Source: Armatimonadetes bacterium Uphvl-Ar1 (GTDB taxonomy: Bacteria > Armatimonadota > Fimbriimonadia > Fimbriimonadales > Fimbriimonadaceae). Taken from it: a stretch of 64,000 bases of DNA. The first letter of the stretch is position 1. Each line of letters opens with the position of its first letter. The translations under genes and the position numbers were made by a program. Below are positions 51,064 through 59,869 of this stretch, in pieces. The stretch is from contig CP021423.1 of assembly GCA_002162075.1 (NCBI GenBank), forward strand, positions 1,054,001 to 1,118,000, read 5' to 3'. Below the pieces are notes generated by a model, which saw only the letters and a list, made by a program, of their open reading frames with translations, was not told the DNA's origin and did no database searches.

Positions 51064-51405
51064 TTAGCTCATCGCAATGGTTCCGCCGATGAACCAGATC
51101 GTCCAGATGCCGACGTATGCGCATGCACCCGCCATTGCGGCTTTGCGGACAAATGTTTCGTGCGTTTTGAAGTATTTGACCATCACGGCCCAAGCCAGCA
51201 GGAGGGTCATTGCTTTCACCGCAGCAAACAGCCATTCGCTGTATTCGATGATGGGTTTCATGAGGGGGTTCAACTCGACGATGAGACCGTGGTGGTGAAG
51301 CACCGCCGTAGTCACAAGGTCAAGGAATCCGATTCCCATGAGGGCGAGGAGAGCGCGGGTTGGAAACATCTTCTTCCACAGGGTCACACCATTTCGCATT
51401 GTCAT
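51064..51405 (-). CDS. DUF5658-like small membrane protein
   Basis: 113 residues from ATG 51405, behind GAGAGG with a seven-base spacer. Three or four helices: about 13-31 (LLALMGIGFLDLVTTAVL), 52-78 and 85-105. The L-D-x-x-T-T and E-L-N-P-L-M motifs (FLDLVTTAVL, VELNPLMKP) mark DUF5658. Function unknown. The start lies inside the 3' end of dacB, so translation is likely coupled. Confidence 0.7.
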   Translation of the reverse strand: MTMRNGVTLWKKMFPTRALLALMGIGFLDLVTTAVLHHHGLIVELNPLMKPIIEYSEWLFAAVKAMTLLLAWAVMVKYFKTHETFVRKAAMAGACAYVGIWTIWFIGGTIAMS

Positions 51406-52657
51406 TTTCAAGCCTCTCTGAATCCAGCGATTGCAGAACTGTTTCCACTATCGTATCTTGCATTTGCCGAGCTTGTGCTGATGAAAATACGTGATGATTC
51501 ATCATAATGGCAAAGATCACAGGTTCACCTGATCTGGGCCAAGCGTAGCCGGAAAGGCAAGAGACAACGTCGAGAGTTCCGGTTTTCGCCGTGACTCTTA
51601 AGCCCGCAAGGCGACTTCGGAGCGTCCCTTCACCGCTAGCGGGAAGTGCCTCGATGAAATCATCTCGGTAAGGCTTGGAATAGGCATGTCGCAATATCTG
51701 TGCCAGCGTCATGGGGGTAACTAAGTTGTGGCGGCTTAAGCCACTGCCATCATCGGGACGAAGTCCACCGGGCTTGACTCCGGGAAACTTTAAGAAACTT
51801 TCCGTCATCGTCCGCTGAGCCTGAGAATAGGTTGACGTCTTTGAGCCAGCCAGAAAAAGGCTTTCCGCTAGGAGATTATCGCTGGGCTCTAGACAAAGTT
51901 TGGCGTATTCGGCTATACGCGGACTCAAAAGAACGGCATCTGGATTTCGACTGGGAACCTGTGCAACATTTTGGAATGACTTACCGAATATGCGGGCCGC
52001 ACCGCGGTCAGGATCGGGGAGGGCAAATACACCGAGACTCGCTCCTTTGGGGTCAATTTTTCCGCGAATGGTTACCAGCCCTTGTTCTCGGCTATAACTT
52101 GTCTGGCTTGCTTTGGGGCCAGGGATATGGCGCACCTGAATGCCGGTCCAATCAGGAACCGTTGGAATCCCCTTAGAATTTGAGATCGAAAATTGGGCTC
52201 TATCAACGCAAAATGCAGTGACTGCCGGGCTGTATCGAAACGCCATATCATCAAGTTCCCAGCTCGGGCCAGACTCAAACCGATAAGCCTGGCGAACGAA
52301 AACTCGCCCTGAGCCATCTACCCCGAGCTGGTTCTTGATTTGTTTGAGCTGACTAGCAGTAATGGTGAGATCACCGGGAGCATCAATCCAGACGTTGTTT
52401 CCATCTCGCCAAAATTTGGTTTCCATTTGGAAATCTGATCCAAGTTGATCGAATGCATGAACAGCCGAGAGGATTTTTTGATTACTCGCCGGAACCATGC
52501 GGGTATTACCCATTTTTGAATACAACTCAGTTCCATCTGTTCGCATAACCACGACGCCAATCAACGAGCCAGTGGCGATCTCCGGATTGATGAGTGAATC
52601 AAGCGAATCCGTGAGCGAACCTGAATATGCGGCGATGAGGGCACCCAGAGCGAGCAT
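51320..52657 (-). CDS. dacB: D-Ala-D-Ala carboxypeptidase/endopeptidase (PBP4, DacB)
   Basis: 445 residues with a weak hydrophobic N-terminus (MLALGALIAAYSGSL). Class C PBP triad: Ser58-N-Q-Lys61 in PASNQKILS, the SxN in DGSGLSRHN, and AKTGTLDVVS. It trims peptidoglycan cross-bridges in the periplasm. The last 29 residues, from about DNAKWCDPVEEDV, lie inside the next gene and look foreign. If one base were missing upstream, the frame would end at TGA near 51407, before that gene's ATG, as expected. So the C-terminus drawn here may be an artefact. Confidence 0.88.
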   Translation of the reverse strand: MLALGALIAAYSGSLTDSLDSLINPEIATGSLIGVVVMRTDGTELYSKMGNTRMVPASNQKILSAVHAFDQLGSDFQMETKFWRDGNNVWIDAPGDLTITASQLKQIKNQLGVDGSGRVFVRQAYRFESGPSWELDDMAFRYSPAVTAFCVDRAQFSISNSKGIPTVPDWTGIQVRHIPGPKASQTSYSREQGLVTIRGKIDPKGASLGVFALPDPDRGAARIFGKSFQNVAQVPSRNPDAVLLSPRIAEYAKLCLEPSDNLLAESLFLAGSKTSTYSQAQRTMTESFLKFPGVKPGGLRPDDGSGLSRHNLVTPMTLAQILRHAYSKPYRDDFIEALPASGEGTLRSRLAGLRVTAKTGTLDVVSCLSGYAWPRSGEPVIFAIMMNHHVFSSAQARQMQDTIVETVLQSLDSERLENDNAKWCDPVEEDVSNPRSPRPHGNRIP

Positions 52658-52680
52658 CTACAGAAGATACCGCTTTGAGC

Positions 52681-54525
52681 TTATTCAGAGAACGCAGGGG
52701 AGAGATCGGATTCTGAATCTTGCCGGGATTTTGCGTTGATCTGCTCCGTGTAGAGCTTGGTGTAGAGTCCACCCAAGGCGAGAAGTTCATCGTGCTTTCC
52801 GTGCTCAACGATCTGCCCTTTATCCAAAACGAGGATTTGGTCGGCGTGGAGAATGGTGCTCAGCCGGTGGGCAATTGCAAAGGTCGTTCGCCCCTGCATC
52901 AGGTTGCCAAGTGCCTCCTGGATCATCCGCTCGGATCGAGTATCGAGGGCCGAAGTTGCTTCGTCGAGAATGAGAATCTTGGGGTTCTTCAGGATAGCCC
53001 GAGCAATGGCAAGGCGTTGCTTTTCTCCACCGCTGAGCTTGTATCCTCGCTCACCCACGACTGTTTCGTACCCTTTCTCCAATCCGGCAATGTGGTCATG
53101 GATTGCGGCCAGCTTGCATGCTTCCTCGAGTTCAGCCTGAGTCGCTTCAGGCTTGGCAACTCGAAGATTCTCTGCGACTGTTGTGTGCATCAGATAAGTC
53201 TCTTGGGTCACGGCACCGACCAACTTACTCAGATCATCGAGCTTGAAGTCTTTGATGTTATCGCCATCGAGCAAGACTTCGCCGGAATCCGCATCATAAA
53301 GCCGGGGGATGAGATAGGTGAGAGTCGTTTTTCCGGCTCCGGATGGCCCGACGAGGGCAATGAGCTGGCCCGGTTCGGCGGTGAAGTTGACGTCGGTTAA
53401 CGTGTTGCGATCTGAGTCAGCTTCATATTTGAACTGAACGGATCGAAACTCGACCCGACCTTGCACGGTCGCGGGAATGGGCTTCGCATTCGGCGCATCG
53501 GCTATGTCAACCGGGTGGTCAATGTATTCAAAAATGCGTTTGAACAGGGCCAGCGAAGACATGATCTCAACTTGGGCACCAAACAGGGCGGTCATAGGGA
53601 AGAACAGCCTGATTTGAAGCCCAGTAAAGGCAACAAGCATCCCAACGGTGATTCGCTCGTCGCCTTGAATGATCAACAGGTAGCCAGCGAGCCAATAAAC
53701 CAATGCCGGTGCGAGTTGGGTGATCAGCCGGATCATCCCAAAGAAGAGATATTGGATCACGCTGGACTTGATTTGCCAGCCCGAGAGCTTTTGATTTTCG
53801 ACCGAAAAGCGGCTAGACAGGGTTTGGCTTTGCCCAACCGCTTTGGTCAGGAGAATCCCAGAAACTGAAAGCGTTTCTTGCATCATGGCGTTGAGCTCTC
53901 CGGTTTGTTCCTGGGTGCCGAGTCGAACATCGCGAGCATAGTCGCCGACCCACTTGCCGATGAACGCAAAAAGTGGAACCAAGCCAATGCTGAGCAGGGT
54001 AAGTCGCCACTCCATGAGGAACATTGCGACCAGGGTTGAGATGACGATGGCAATGTTGCTGATTTGGTCAACAAGGGTGTTGCTGACGACGGTCTGAACT
54101 CCTTGGACATCGCTGATCAGCCGAGTTTGGATTTCCCCGGTTCGGGAGTTAGTGAAAAACCGAAGGGACATTTTTTGAAGATGTTCAAAAAGCTGTTGTC
54201 GGAGCGAGAACATGATTTTCTGCCCGACGACAACTCCCCCATAGCCATAGACAAGAGTCATTCCCGCTCCCGCCAGCACCGCGACGAGCATGAAAATGGA
54301 GTATTGCCCGATGATTCCAAGGTCTTTTTTCGCGAATCCTTGGTCAATGACGACTTGGATCAGATAGGGCGGAATGATCCCAAGAACCACTCCGATGAGA
54401 ACCGCAATGATGGTGAGGAAGACTTCTTTCTTGTAAGGTGCGAATAGCCGGATGATCCGGCGGAGCATGATACGATCTTCTTCTCGGGTCGGCTTTTCTT
54501 TTGGCTGGGGATCCACTTCCTTCAC
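52681..54525 (-). CDS. MsbA/BmrA-like ABC exporter (fused ATPase-permease)
   Basis: 614 residues with a GTG start. Six membrane helices span about 25-320, followed by a full nucleotide-binding domain: Walker A VGPSGAGKTTL (about 397-407), Q-loop AVTQETYLMH, signature YKLSGGEKQRLAIARA, Walker B KILILDEATSALDT, and the H-loop IAHRLST. A homodimeric exporter. Substrate cannot be read from sequence; lipid A, lipid or drug export are family options. An acidic N-terminal extension (MKEVDPQPKEKPTREEDR) is unusual. It is followed by dacB after 23 bases. Confidence 0.92.
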   Translation of the reverse strand: MKEVDPQPKEKPTREEDRIMLRRIIRLFAPYKKEVFLTIIAVLIGVVLGIIPPYLIQVVIDQGFAKKDLGIIGQYSIFMLVAVLAGAGMTLVYGYGGVVVGQKIMFSLRQQLFEHLQKMSLRFFTNSRTGEIQTRLISDVQGVQTVVSNTLVDQISNIAIVISTLVAMFLMEWRLTLLSIGLVPLFAFIGKWVGDYARDVRLGTQEQTGELNAMMQETLSVSGILLTKAVGQSQTLSSRFSVENQKLSGWQIKSSVIQYLFFGMIRLITQLAPALVYWLAGYLLIIQGDERITVGMLVAFTGLQIRLFFPMTALFGAQVEIMSSLALFKRIFEYIDHPVDIADAPNAKPIPATVQGRVEFRSVQFKYEADSDRNTLTDVNFTAEPGQLIALVGPSGAGKTTLTYLIPRLYDADSGEVLLDGDNIKDFKLDDLSKLVGAVTQETYLMHTTVAENLRVAKPEATQAELEEACKLAAIHDHIAGLEKGYETVVGERGYKLSGGEKQRLAIARAILKNPKILILDEATSALDTRSERMIQEALGNLMQGRTTFAIAHRLSTILHADQILVLDKGQIVEHGKHDELLALGGLYTKLYTEQINAKSRQDSESDLSPAFSE

Positions 54526-54571
54526 TATGCACGATTCAACTCAAGTTTGGATGGTGGCGTGGGTCGGAGAC

Positions 54572-54611
54572 AAAAAAATCTCCGAGTCTCGCTGTGAAGG
54601 AGACTCGGAGA
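54572..54611 (-). terminator. Terminator of the prepilin-lipoprotein unit
   Basis: A perfect 12-bp stem (54579-54590 with 54600-54611), nine-base loop, and a seven-T tract on the minus strand. It lies 18 bases after the lipoprotein stop. Confidence 0.95.
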
Positions 54612-54629
54612 CAGTTCAGCTCAGTCGGC

Positions 54630-54782
54630 TTAGTTGCCTTCTAATTCTGGAGCAGAACCCTGATGTGCTTGCTCTTGTTGAATGAGATTGGCTTCTTCTT
54701 CCTTCGATACCTCAGCTTTCGCGGCACAACCGGCCAAGAAACTGAAGGTCACGACTGCGACGGCTAACCAAGCTTTGCTCAC
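54630..54782 (-). CDS. Tiny lipoprotein (50 aa), coupled to the prepilin
   Basis: 50 residues from GTG 54782. A lipobox LAGC after a hydrophobic signal (SKAWLAVAVVTFSF) gives a Cys19 lipoprotein, with a short acidic, Gln-rich mature part (EVSKEEEANLIQQEQAHQG). The GTG follows directly the prepilin's TAA in the corrected frame, so translation is tightly coupled. Function unknown; a partner or anchor of the secreted prepilin is a possibility. Confidence 0.65.
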   Translation of the reverse strand: MSKAWLAVAVVTFSFLAGCAAKAEVSKEEEANLIQQEQAHQGSAPELEGN

Positions 54783-55669
54783 TTAGTCTCGGCTCCAGCC
54801 CTTGTTGTTCGTTGCCGCACCGCGCCATTTATCGGCCCGGTAGGAGGTGTGGAACAAGGTTCCGGTCGGAACATGCTTTGCGTGACTGTCGGCGTAAGAA
54901 ACCGTGGTCCCGTTACCGGACGCAAGTCGGCGTCGCCATGCTTGAGTATCAGTAGAAAGTGAACCGTTGATGTTGAAAACGTTTCCACTGCCTGGATCGC
55001 TTGGACCCCAAATGCCGATATTTGAAACATCAGCCGTCGGGGAAGCAATTGCAAACTGCGGGGTCGGGACAGCTGAGAGCCATCAGAGAAGGCAATCGTT
55101 CCTGCTGGATCACCGAGCGCGGTTGAAGATGCCGGGAAGTTGTAGGACAAGTCGGCGAACTCTGCATATTCAGGGCCACGAGTCACACAAACTCCCGAAG
55201 TCAATACATTGATGGTTCGTGCACAAGTGCTGAAGCCACCCAACGTCCAGTGATTGTAGGCAAAAGTGTTGAACAACTTTGCTGGTCGGAGACCATCGCT
55301 CAGTGGACTGACCCAAATGTCTTTCAATTCGTTGGTCGTTGAGTTCACACCGTTCTTGATATACGGATCAATCAGGGATGGGAACATGAATCGAAGATCA
55401 AAGACGCTTCCCGTGTCGCTAGTACCGGGCCTTGGCGGGCACTGTGCTGCTGTACAACCCATTCCAGCTGACCAAAGCGGCCACACATCGTCGTAATCTG
55501 CCATGTAAATTTGGGCGGCCGTACCGATATTCTTGAGGTTTGACAGGGCCTGGGTTTTCTTTGCCGCTACTTTAGCTTGGGCAAAGACAGGGAAGAGGAT
55601 TGCCGCGAGGATTGCAATGATGGCAATCACGACCAGCAGTTCGATGAGGGTAAAGGCATTTTTTCGCAT
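54783..55669 (-). pseudogene. DUF1559-like prepilin (type II secretion substrate or pilin), frameshifted
   Basis: From ATG 55669 behind GGAGCAC. The signal RKNAFTLIELLVVIAIIAIL is prepilin-like, with a long helix and the FAQAKVAAKKTQALSNLKNI and TAAQIYMADYDDVWP blocks of the H-X9-DG family. Near 55080 the frame changes. The upstream frame would run on with Arg/Leu-rich sequence, while the shifted frame reads NIGIWGPSDPGSGN and VSYADSHAKHVPTG and ends NNKGWSRD at TAA 54783, just before the lipoprotein GTG. One missing base restores 295 residues. A secreted or surface prepilin, not part of the T2SS cluster. Confidence 0.7.
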
Positions 55670-55737
55670 GATGAGTGCTCCCGGCACTGGGGTTCCAGAC
55701 CGAAGTCATGATCGGACACAGCAATGTGCCCGCATCA

Positions 55738-55766
55738 ATCGTACCATAGGACGACAATTTCACCAA
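55738..55766 (-). promoter_or_regulatory. Predicted promoter of the prepilin gene
   Basis: TTGGTG (55766-55761) and TACGAT (55743-55738) with a 17-base spacer, about 70 bases before the ATG on the minus strand. The match to sigma-70 is moderate. Confidence 0.4.
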
Positions 55767-55817
55767 ATTTGTGCCAAACAAATCTAACTAGAAGAACTAT
55801 CTACAAAAGAATATTTG

Positions 55818-55863
55818 AAAAACCCAGCCTTGATTCGTTGCCCGGGAAACAAATCAAGGCTGG
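55818..55863 (-). terminator. Terminator of the second acyl-CoA dehydrogenase
   Basis: A perfect 12-bp stem (55824-55835 with 55852-55863), 16-base loop, and GGGTTTTTC on the minus strand, nine bases after the stop. Confidence 0.9.
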
Positions 55864-55871
55864 AAAAGGAA

Positions 55872-57062
55872 TCACTCAAACGGATATGTCGGCAAGTTTC
55901 GGGCGAGCGGTTTATCTTCCCTGTAGCCCAATGCATACTCGGCTTGAACTAAGGTGTGAATCTCGTGGGTGCCTTCATAAATCATGGCCCCGCGTGAGTT
56001 GCGGAAGTACCGTTCGACGGGGAACTCATCGCTGAAACCGTAGGCTCCGTGGATTTCGACCGCCTTATTTGCTGCATCGAAAGCCGCTTCGCAATTCACC
56101 CACTTCGCCATGCTGACTTCGCGAGTGTGTCGGAGGCCCTGATTTTTCATCCAGCCGACTTGGTAATAGAGAAGTCGTCCGATGTCTCGGCCCTTGGCCA
56201 TGCTCGCAATCATTTGCTGGACAAGTTGCTTTTTGCCGATGGGTTCGGTTCCGACGACTCGGTCGTTGGCGTATTTAACACTGGCTTCCAGACTTGCGGT
56301 CATGATTCCAACGGCACCGGCGGCGACGGTGTACCGACCGTGATCAAGGGCAGACATCGCAACTTTGAATCCGTCGCCTTCTTCACCGAGCATGCAATCC
56401 GCTGGGATGCGCATGTCTTGGAAGAAGATTTCTCCCGTATTGCCCGCGCGGACACCTAGTTTCCCTTTGAGGGGACGGCTGCTGAACCCAGGGGTATTCC
56501 GATCAATGATGAAGGCCGCGTAAGGTGCTTTTGCATCCGTTTCGGCAAGTTTGCAGATAATCAAAAAGTGGGTGGCATAATCGGCCAAGCTGATCCACGT
56601 TTTTTGACCATTGATCACATAATGGTCGCCGTCCTTGCGGGCAGTTGTTTTGATGTTGATCGCATCCGATCCCGCATTGGGCTCGGTGAGTCCGAACGCG
56701 CCAACTGATTCTCCGGTCGCCAGATTGGGGAGCCATCGTTGCTTTTGCTCCTCGGTGCCCCATTGCATCAAGGTCATGCAGTGGAGTCCACTGTGAACGC
56801 TCATCACGACTCGCGCGGTGGAATCTGCCTTTTCAAGTTCTTCACAAACCAAACCAAGAGAGATGTAATCCGTATCGCTTCCGCCGTATTTAGCCGGGAT
56901 GGCGATTCCGAGGAGACCTGCTTCGCCCATGCGCTTGAGGGTGTTGGGATCAGATTCGTGCTTGCGGTCGAGTTCGCGGACGGTAGGGAGAATATATTGT
57001 TCGGCAAATTTCTGGGCCGATTCTCGAATGAGTTCGTGTTCTTGCGTCAGGGCAAAGTCCAT
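55872..57062 (-). CDS. Acyl-CoA dehydrogenase, short form
   Basis: 396 residues from ATG 57062; the longer 5' frame overlaps the divergent BNR gene and has no family sequence. Core blocks: AFGLTEPNAGSDAINIKTTA, GKLGVRAGNTGEIFFQDMRIP, and EIHGAYGFSDEFPVERYFRNS. The catalytic Glu is in IYEGTHEIHTLVQAEYALGY, a tail typical of glutaryl- or short/medium-chain enzymes. A glutaryl-CoA, isovaleryl-CoA or short-chain dehydrogenase is likely. The promoter region is shared with the divergent BNR gene. Confidence 0.9.
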   Translation of the reverse strand: MDFALTQEHELIRESAQKFAEQYILPTVRELDRKHESDPNTLKRMGEAGLLGIAIPAKYGGSDTDYISLGLVCEELEKADSTARVVMSVHSGLHCMTLMQWGTEEQKQRWLPNLATGESVGAFGLTEPNAGSDAINIKTTARKDGDHYVINGQKTWISLADYATHFLIICKLAETDAKAPYAAFIIDRNTPGFSSRPLKGKLGVRAGNTGEIFFQDMRIPADCMLGEEGDGFKVAMSALDHGRYTVAAGAVGIMTASLEASVKYANDRVVGTEPIGKKQLVQQMIASMAKGRDIGRLLYYQVGWMKNQGLRHTREVSMAKWVNCEAAFDAANKAVEIHGAYGFSDEFPVERYFRNSRGAMIYEGTHEIHTLVQAEYALGYREDKPLARNLPTYPFE

Positions 57063-57201
57063 GAACTGAGTGTACGGGCTTTTTTTTGCCGTCCCATGGA
57101 CACTAGGGAACCGTACACTGGGGCTTGTTCTTGAGCGTGCTTCGTGAAGTTCATTAAAAAACGCGAACGATTCACGATTCCGGTTAAGTAAAGTAACGGT
57201 C

Positions 57202-59760
57202 ATGAGGGCATTGAAATCAAGTCAAGGCGCATTACTCGCTTTGACTTTGCTTGTTTCTGGTGTTGGCATTTCTCGTGCAAATACTTGGGAGCCACAACTC
57301 CAGGGCATTGTTCCGCGGGCACTTGGTCCAACTTCGATGGGTGGCCGAGTTTCCAACTTGGCGGTTTATGAGAAAGAGCCAAGGATTTTCTACGTTGCGA
57401 CCGCAAGTGGCGGCCTCTGGAAGACCACCAGTGCAGGGATCAAGTTCGAACCCGTTTTCCAATATGAAAGCAGCGTTGCGTTGGGTGCCGTTGCGATTGA
57501 CCAAGACAATCCCGATGTCGTTTGGGTTGGAACCGGGGAAGAGAACAGCCGCAACAGTACCAGCTGGGGCGATGGAGTTTATCGGTCGACTGACGGGGGA
57601 AAAACGTGGACGCATATGGGGTTCAAATCGAGCCACCACATTGCCAATATCATGCTCCATCCCACGAACAAGAACATCGTTTATGTCGGGGTTTTGGGCA
57701 AGCTCTGGGGGCCGAGCGACGACCGAGGCGTTTATAAAACGACCGATGGAGGGAAAACTTGGAACAAGGTGTTTTCGATGCCGAACCAGAACACGGGCGT
57801 AATCGAAATGATCATGGATCCGCGCAAACCCGATACGCTGATGGCAGCCATCTGGGAAAAGAAACGACTTCCTTACTATTTTGAAAGCGGCGGCGTTGGA
57901 TCGGGGCTTTACAAAACTACGGATGGAGGGAAGAACTGGCGAAAGATCACAAAGGGACTCCCTGATTCCAAGATGGGCCGGATTGGCCTGTCGCAGTTTG
58001 CTAAGAATCCAGATGTGATCATTGCATCAATCGAAAGTGAAAAGGATCGTGGGGTTTACAAATCAACTGACAACGGCGAAAGCTGGACGTTTTTGAATAA
58101 CCTGAACCCTCGACCATTCTATTTCAGTATGCCGAAGATTGACCCGCAGGACGAGCAGCGCATCTATCTTCCGGCGGTGAACTTCCACTACTCAGAAGAT
58201 GGTGGGAAGACGTTTAAAGTCAACAATATGAATATCCACGTGGATCACCACGCCATTTGGATCGATCCGAAAGACAACAACCATTTGATCATCGGGAACG
58301 ATGGCGGAGTTGCGGTTTCTCGTGATCGGGGTGTGACTTGGGAGTTCTTGAACAACTTGCCGATCGGGCAGTATTACGCCGTTGGAGTGGATATGCGCCG
58401 CCCTTATTGGGTTTACGGCGGATTGCAAGACAACGGAACATGGGGAATTCCCACCCAAACGAACAAGGGATACGTCAGTTACGCTGACTCCCGGTTCATC
58501 AATGGCGGGGATGGATTCCATGCCCAAGTTGACCCTACAGATTGGCGAATTGTTTACGCGGAAAGTCAAGGCGGGGCACTGGTTCGGCACAATATTGAGA
58601 CAGGGGACCGCAGGTTTATTCGCCCCCGACCGCCTCAAGGGGAGACGTACCGGTTTAACTGGTCTTCGCCGATCTTGATCTCTCCGCACAACGCATCAAC
58701 GATCTGGTTTGGTGGAAACAAGCTGTTCAAGAGCGTGAATCGTGGTGATACGTGGATCGAAGCAAGCCCCGATCTCAGCACGAATGATCCTGAAAAGCTC
58801 AAACGAGGAGCAGGGATGTCGCCCGAAAACACGGGCGCAGAAGTTCACTGCACGATCATTACGATCAGTGAATCAGCGATCAAACCTGGTGTGGTTTGGG
58901 TCGGGACAGACGATGGGAACGTTCAGCTAACGCAAGATGACGGCAAAACATGGACGAACATTAAAGTTCCGGGCGTGCCGGCTAATACTTGGGTGAGCAA
59001 AGTTGCCGCCTCTCGCCACGCAATTGGTCGGGCTTATGTGACTTTCGATGGTCACCGCAGCAATGACTTCAACAGCTACGTTTACATGACCGAAGATTTT
59101 GGTCAGACGTGGACGAAGTTGAGTGAAGGTTGGCCGGAAAATCACGTGGCGTACTGCATTACCGAAGGCTTGAAGAACCCTGATCTGCTCTTTGTCGGCA
59201 CTGAGATGGGTATGTGGATGTCCTTGGATCGAGGGACAAAGTGGACTAAGTTCCATCAAAAGCAAGGCTTCCCAACGGTTCGCATTGATGACATGATCAT
59301 TCATCCTCGGGAGCTTGATCTTGTGGTTGGCACTCACGGTCGTGCGATTTGGATTGTTCCGATCAGCGCATTGGAGCAGCTCACTCCCCAAGCTCGGGAA
59401 GCGGATGTGTTCCTTTGCCGACCAACCGACGCTTACAAGTTTGGCAACTCGTTTGAAGGATGGTTCGAAGGAGATCGCACTTGGACAAGCCCGAATACAC
59501 AGCCAGGCACGACGATTTACTACCACTTAAAAGAGAAAAGTGACGAAAAAATCGAAGTGTTGATCAAAACGGCGACGGGCGAGCAAGTTGCACGGCTTGC
59601 CGGAACCGCAAATGCGGGGCTGAACGCCGTTCGATGGGCCGCTCGTGGAGCACGTAACGTTGTTCTCACGACAGGTGATTATTTGGTCGAACTCAAGGTC
59701 GGGGAGAAAACATTCACCACGACCTTGCGATACGAAGACCTTGTGGCACCCAGAATGTAG
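57202..59760 (+). CDS. Secreted BNR/VPS10-like beta-propeller protein
   Basis: 852 residues from ATG 57202. A Sec signal (MRALKSSQGALLALTLLVSG) is followed by many Asp-box repeats (STDGGKTWTHMG, TTDGGKTWNKVF, TTDGGKNWRKIT, SEDGGKTFKV, TQDDGKTWTN) forming two propellers, and a C-terminal beta-sandwich. It is clearly a paralogue of the protein at 14004-16682, with the same block order including GTGEENSRNSTSWGDGVYR. Peptide or polysaccharide binding is possible; no catalytic pair is asserted. It likely works outside the cytoplasm, unlike its paralogue. A terminator follows. Confidence 0.78.
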   Translation: MRALKSSQGALLALTLLVSGVGISRANTWEPQLQGIVPRALGPTSMGGRVSNLAVYEKEPRIFYVATASGGLWKTTSAGIKFEPVFQYESSVALGAVAIDQDNPDVVWVGTGEENSRNSTSWGDGVYRSTDGGKTWTHMGFKSSHHIANIMLHPTNKNIVYVGVLGKLWGPSDDRGVYKTTDGGKTWNKVFSMPNQNTGVIEMIMDPRKPDTLMAAIWEKKRLPYYFESGGVGSGLYKTTDGGKNWRKITKGLPDSKMGRIGLSQFAKNPDVIIASIESEKDRGVYKSTDNGESWTFLNNLNPRPFYFSMPKIDPQDEQRIYLPAVNFHYSEDGGKTFKVNNMNIHVDHHAIWIDPKDNNHLIIGNDGGVAVSRDRGVTWEFLNNLPIGQYYAVGVDMRRPYWVYGGLQDNGTWGIPTQTNKGYVSYADSRFINGGDGFHAQVDPTDWRIVYAESQGGALVRHNIETGDRRFIRPRPPQGETYRFNWSSPILISPHNASTIWFGGNKLFKSVNRGDTWIEASPDLSTNDPEKLKRGAGMSPENTGAEVHCTIITISESAIKPGVVWVGTDDGNVQLTQDDGKTWTNIKVPGVPANTWVSKVAASRHAIGRAYVTFDGHRSNDFNSYVYMTEDFGQTWTKLSEGWPENHVAYCITEGLKNPDLLFVGTEMGMWMSLDRGTKWTKFHQKQGFPTVRIDDMIIHPRELDLVVGTHGRAIWIVPISALEQLTPQAREADVFLCRPTDAYKFGNSFEGWFEGDRTWTSPNTQPGTTIYYHLKEKSDEKIEVLIKTATGEQVARLAGTANAGLNAVRWAARGARNVVLTTGDYLVELKVGEKTFTTTLRYEDLVAPRM

Positions 59761-59777
59761 ATGTAAAAGCTAGATCG

Positions 59778-59815
59778 CCCCTCTCCGCCGCAAATCAGGG
59801 CAGGGAGGGGTTTTC
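59778..59815 (+). terminator. Terminator of the secreted BNR gene
   Basis: A CCCCTC/GAGGGG stem with an imperfect inner part, followed by TTTTC, 18 bases after the stop. Confidence 0.7.
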
Positions 59816-59869
59816 ATTTCAAGACGGGTACGGATTTGTCATAATATTGATTATCGGAAAACAATTGAA

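Noticed and set aside
57063-57203. A 47-residue N-terminal extension of the second acyl-CoA dehydrogenase
   Set aside because: The extension is unlike the family, overlaps the start of the divergent gene, and the ATG at 57062 aligns with family starts.
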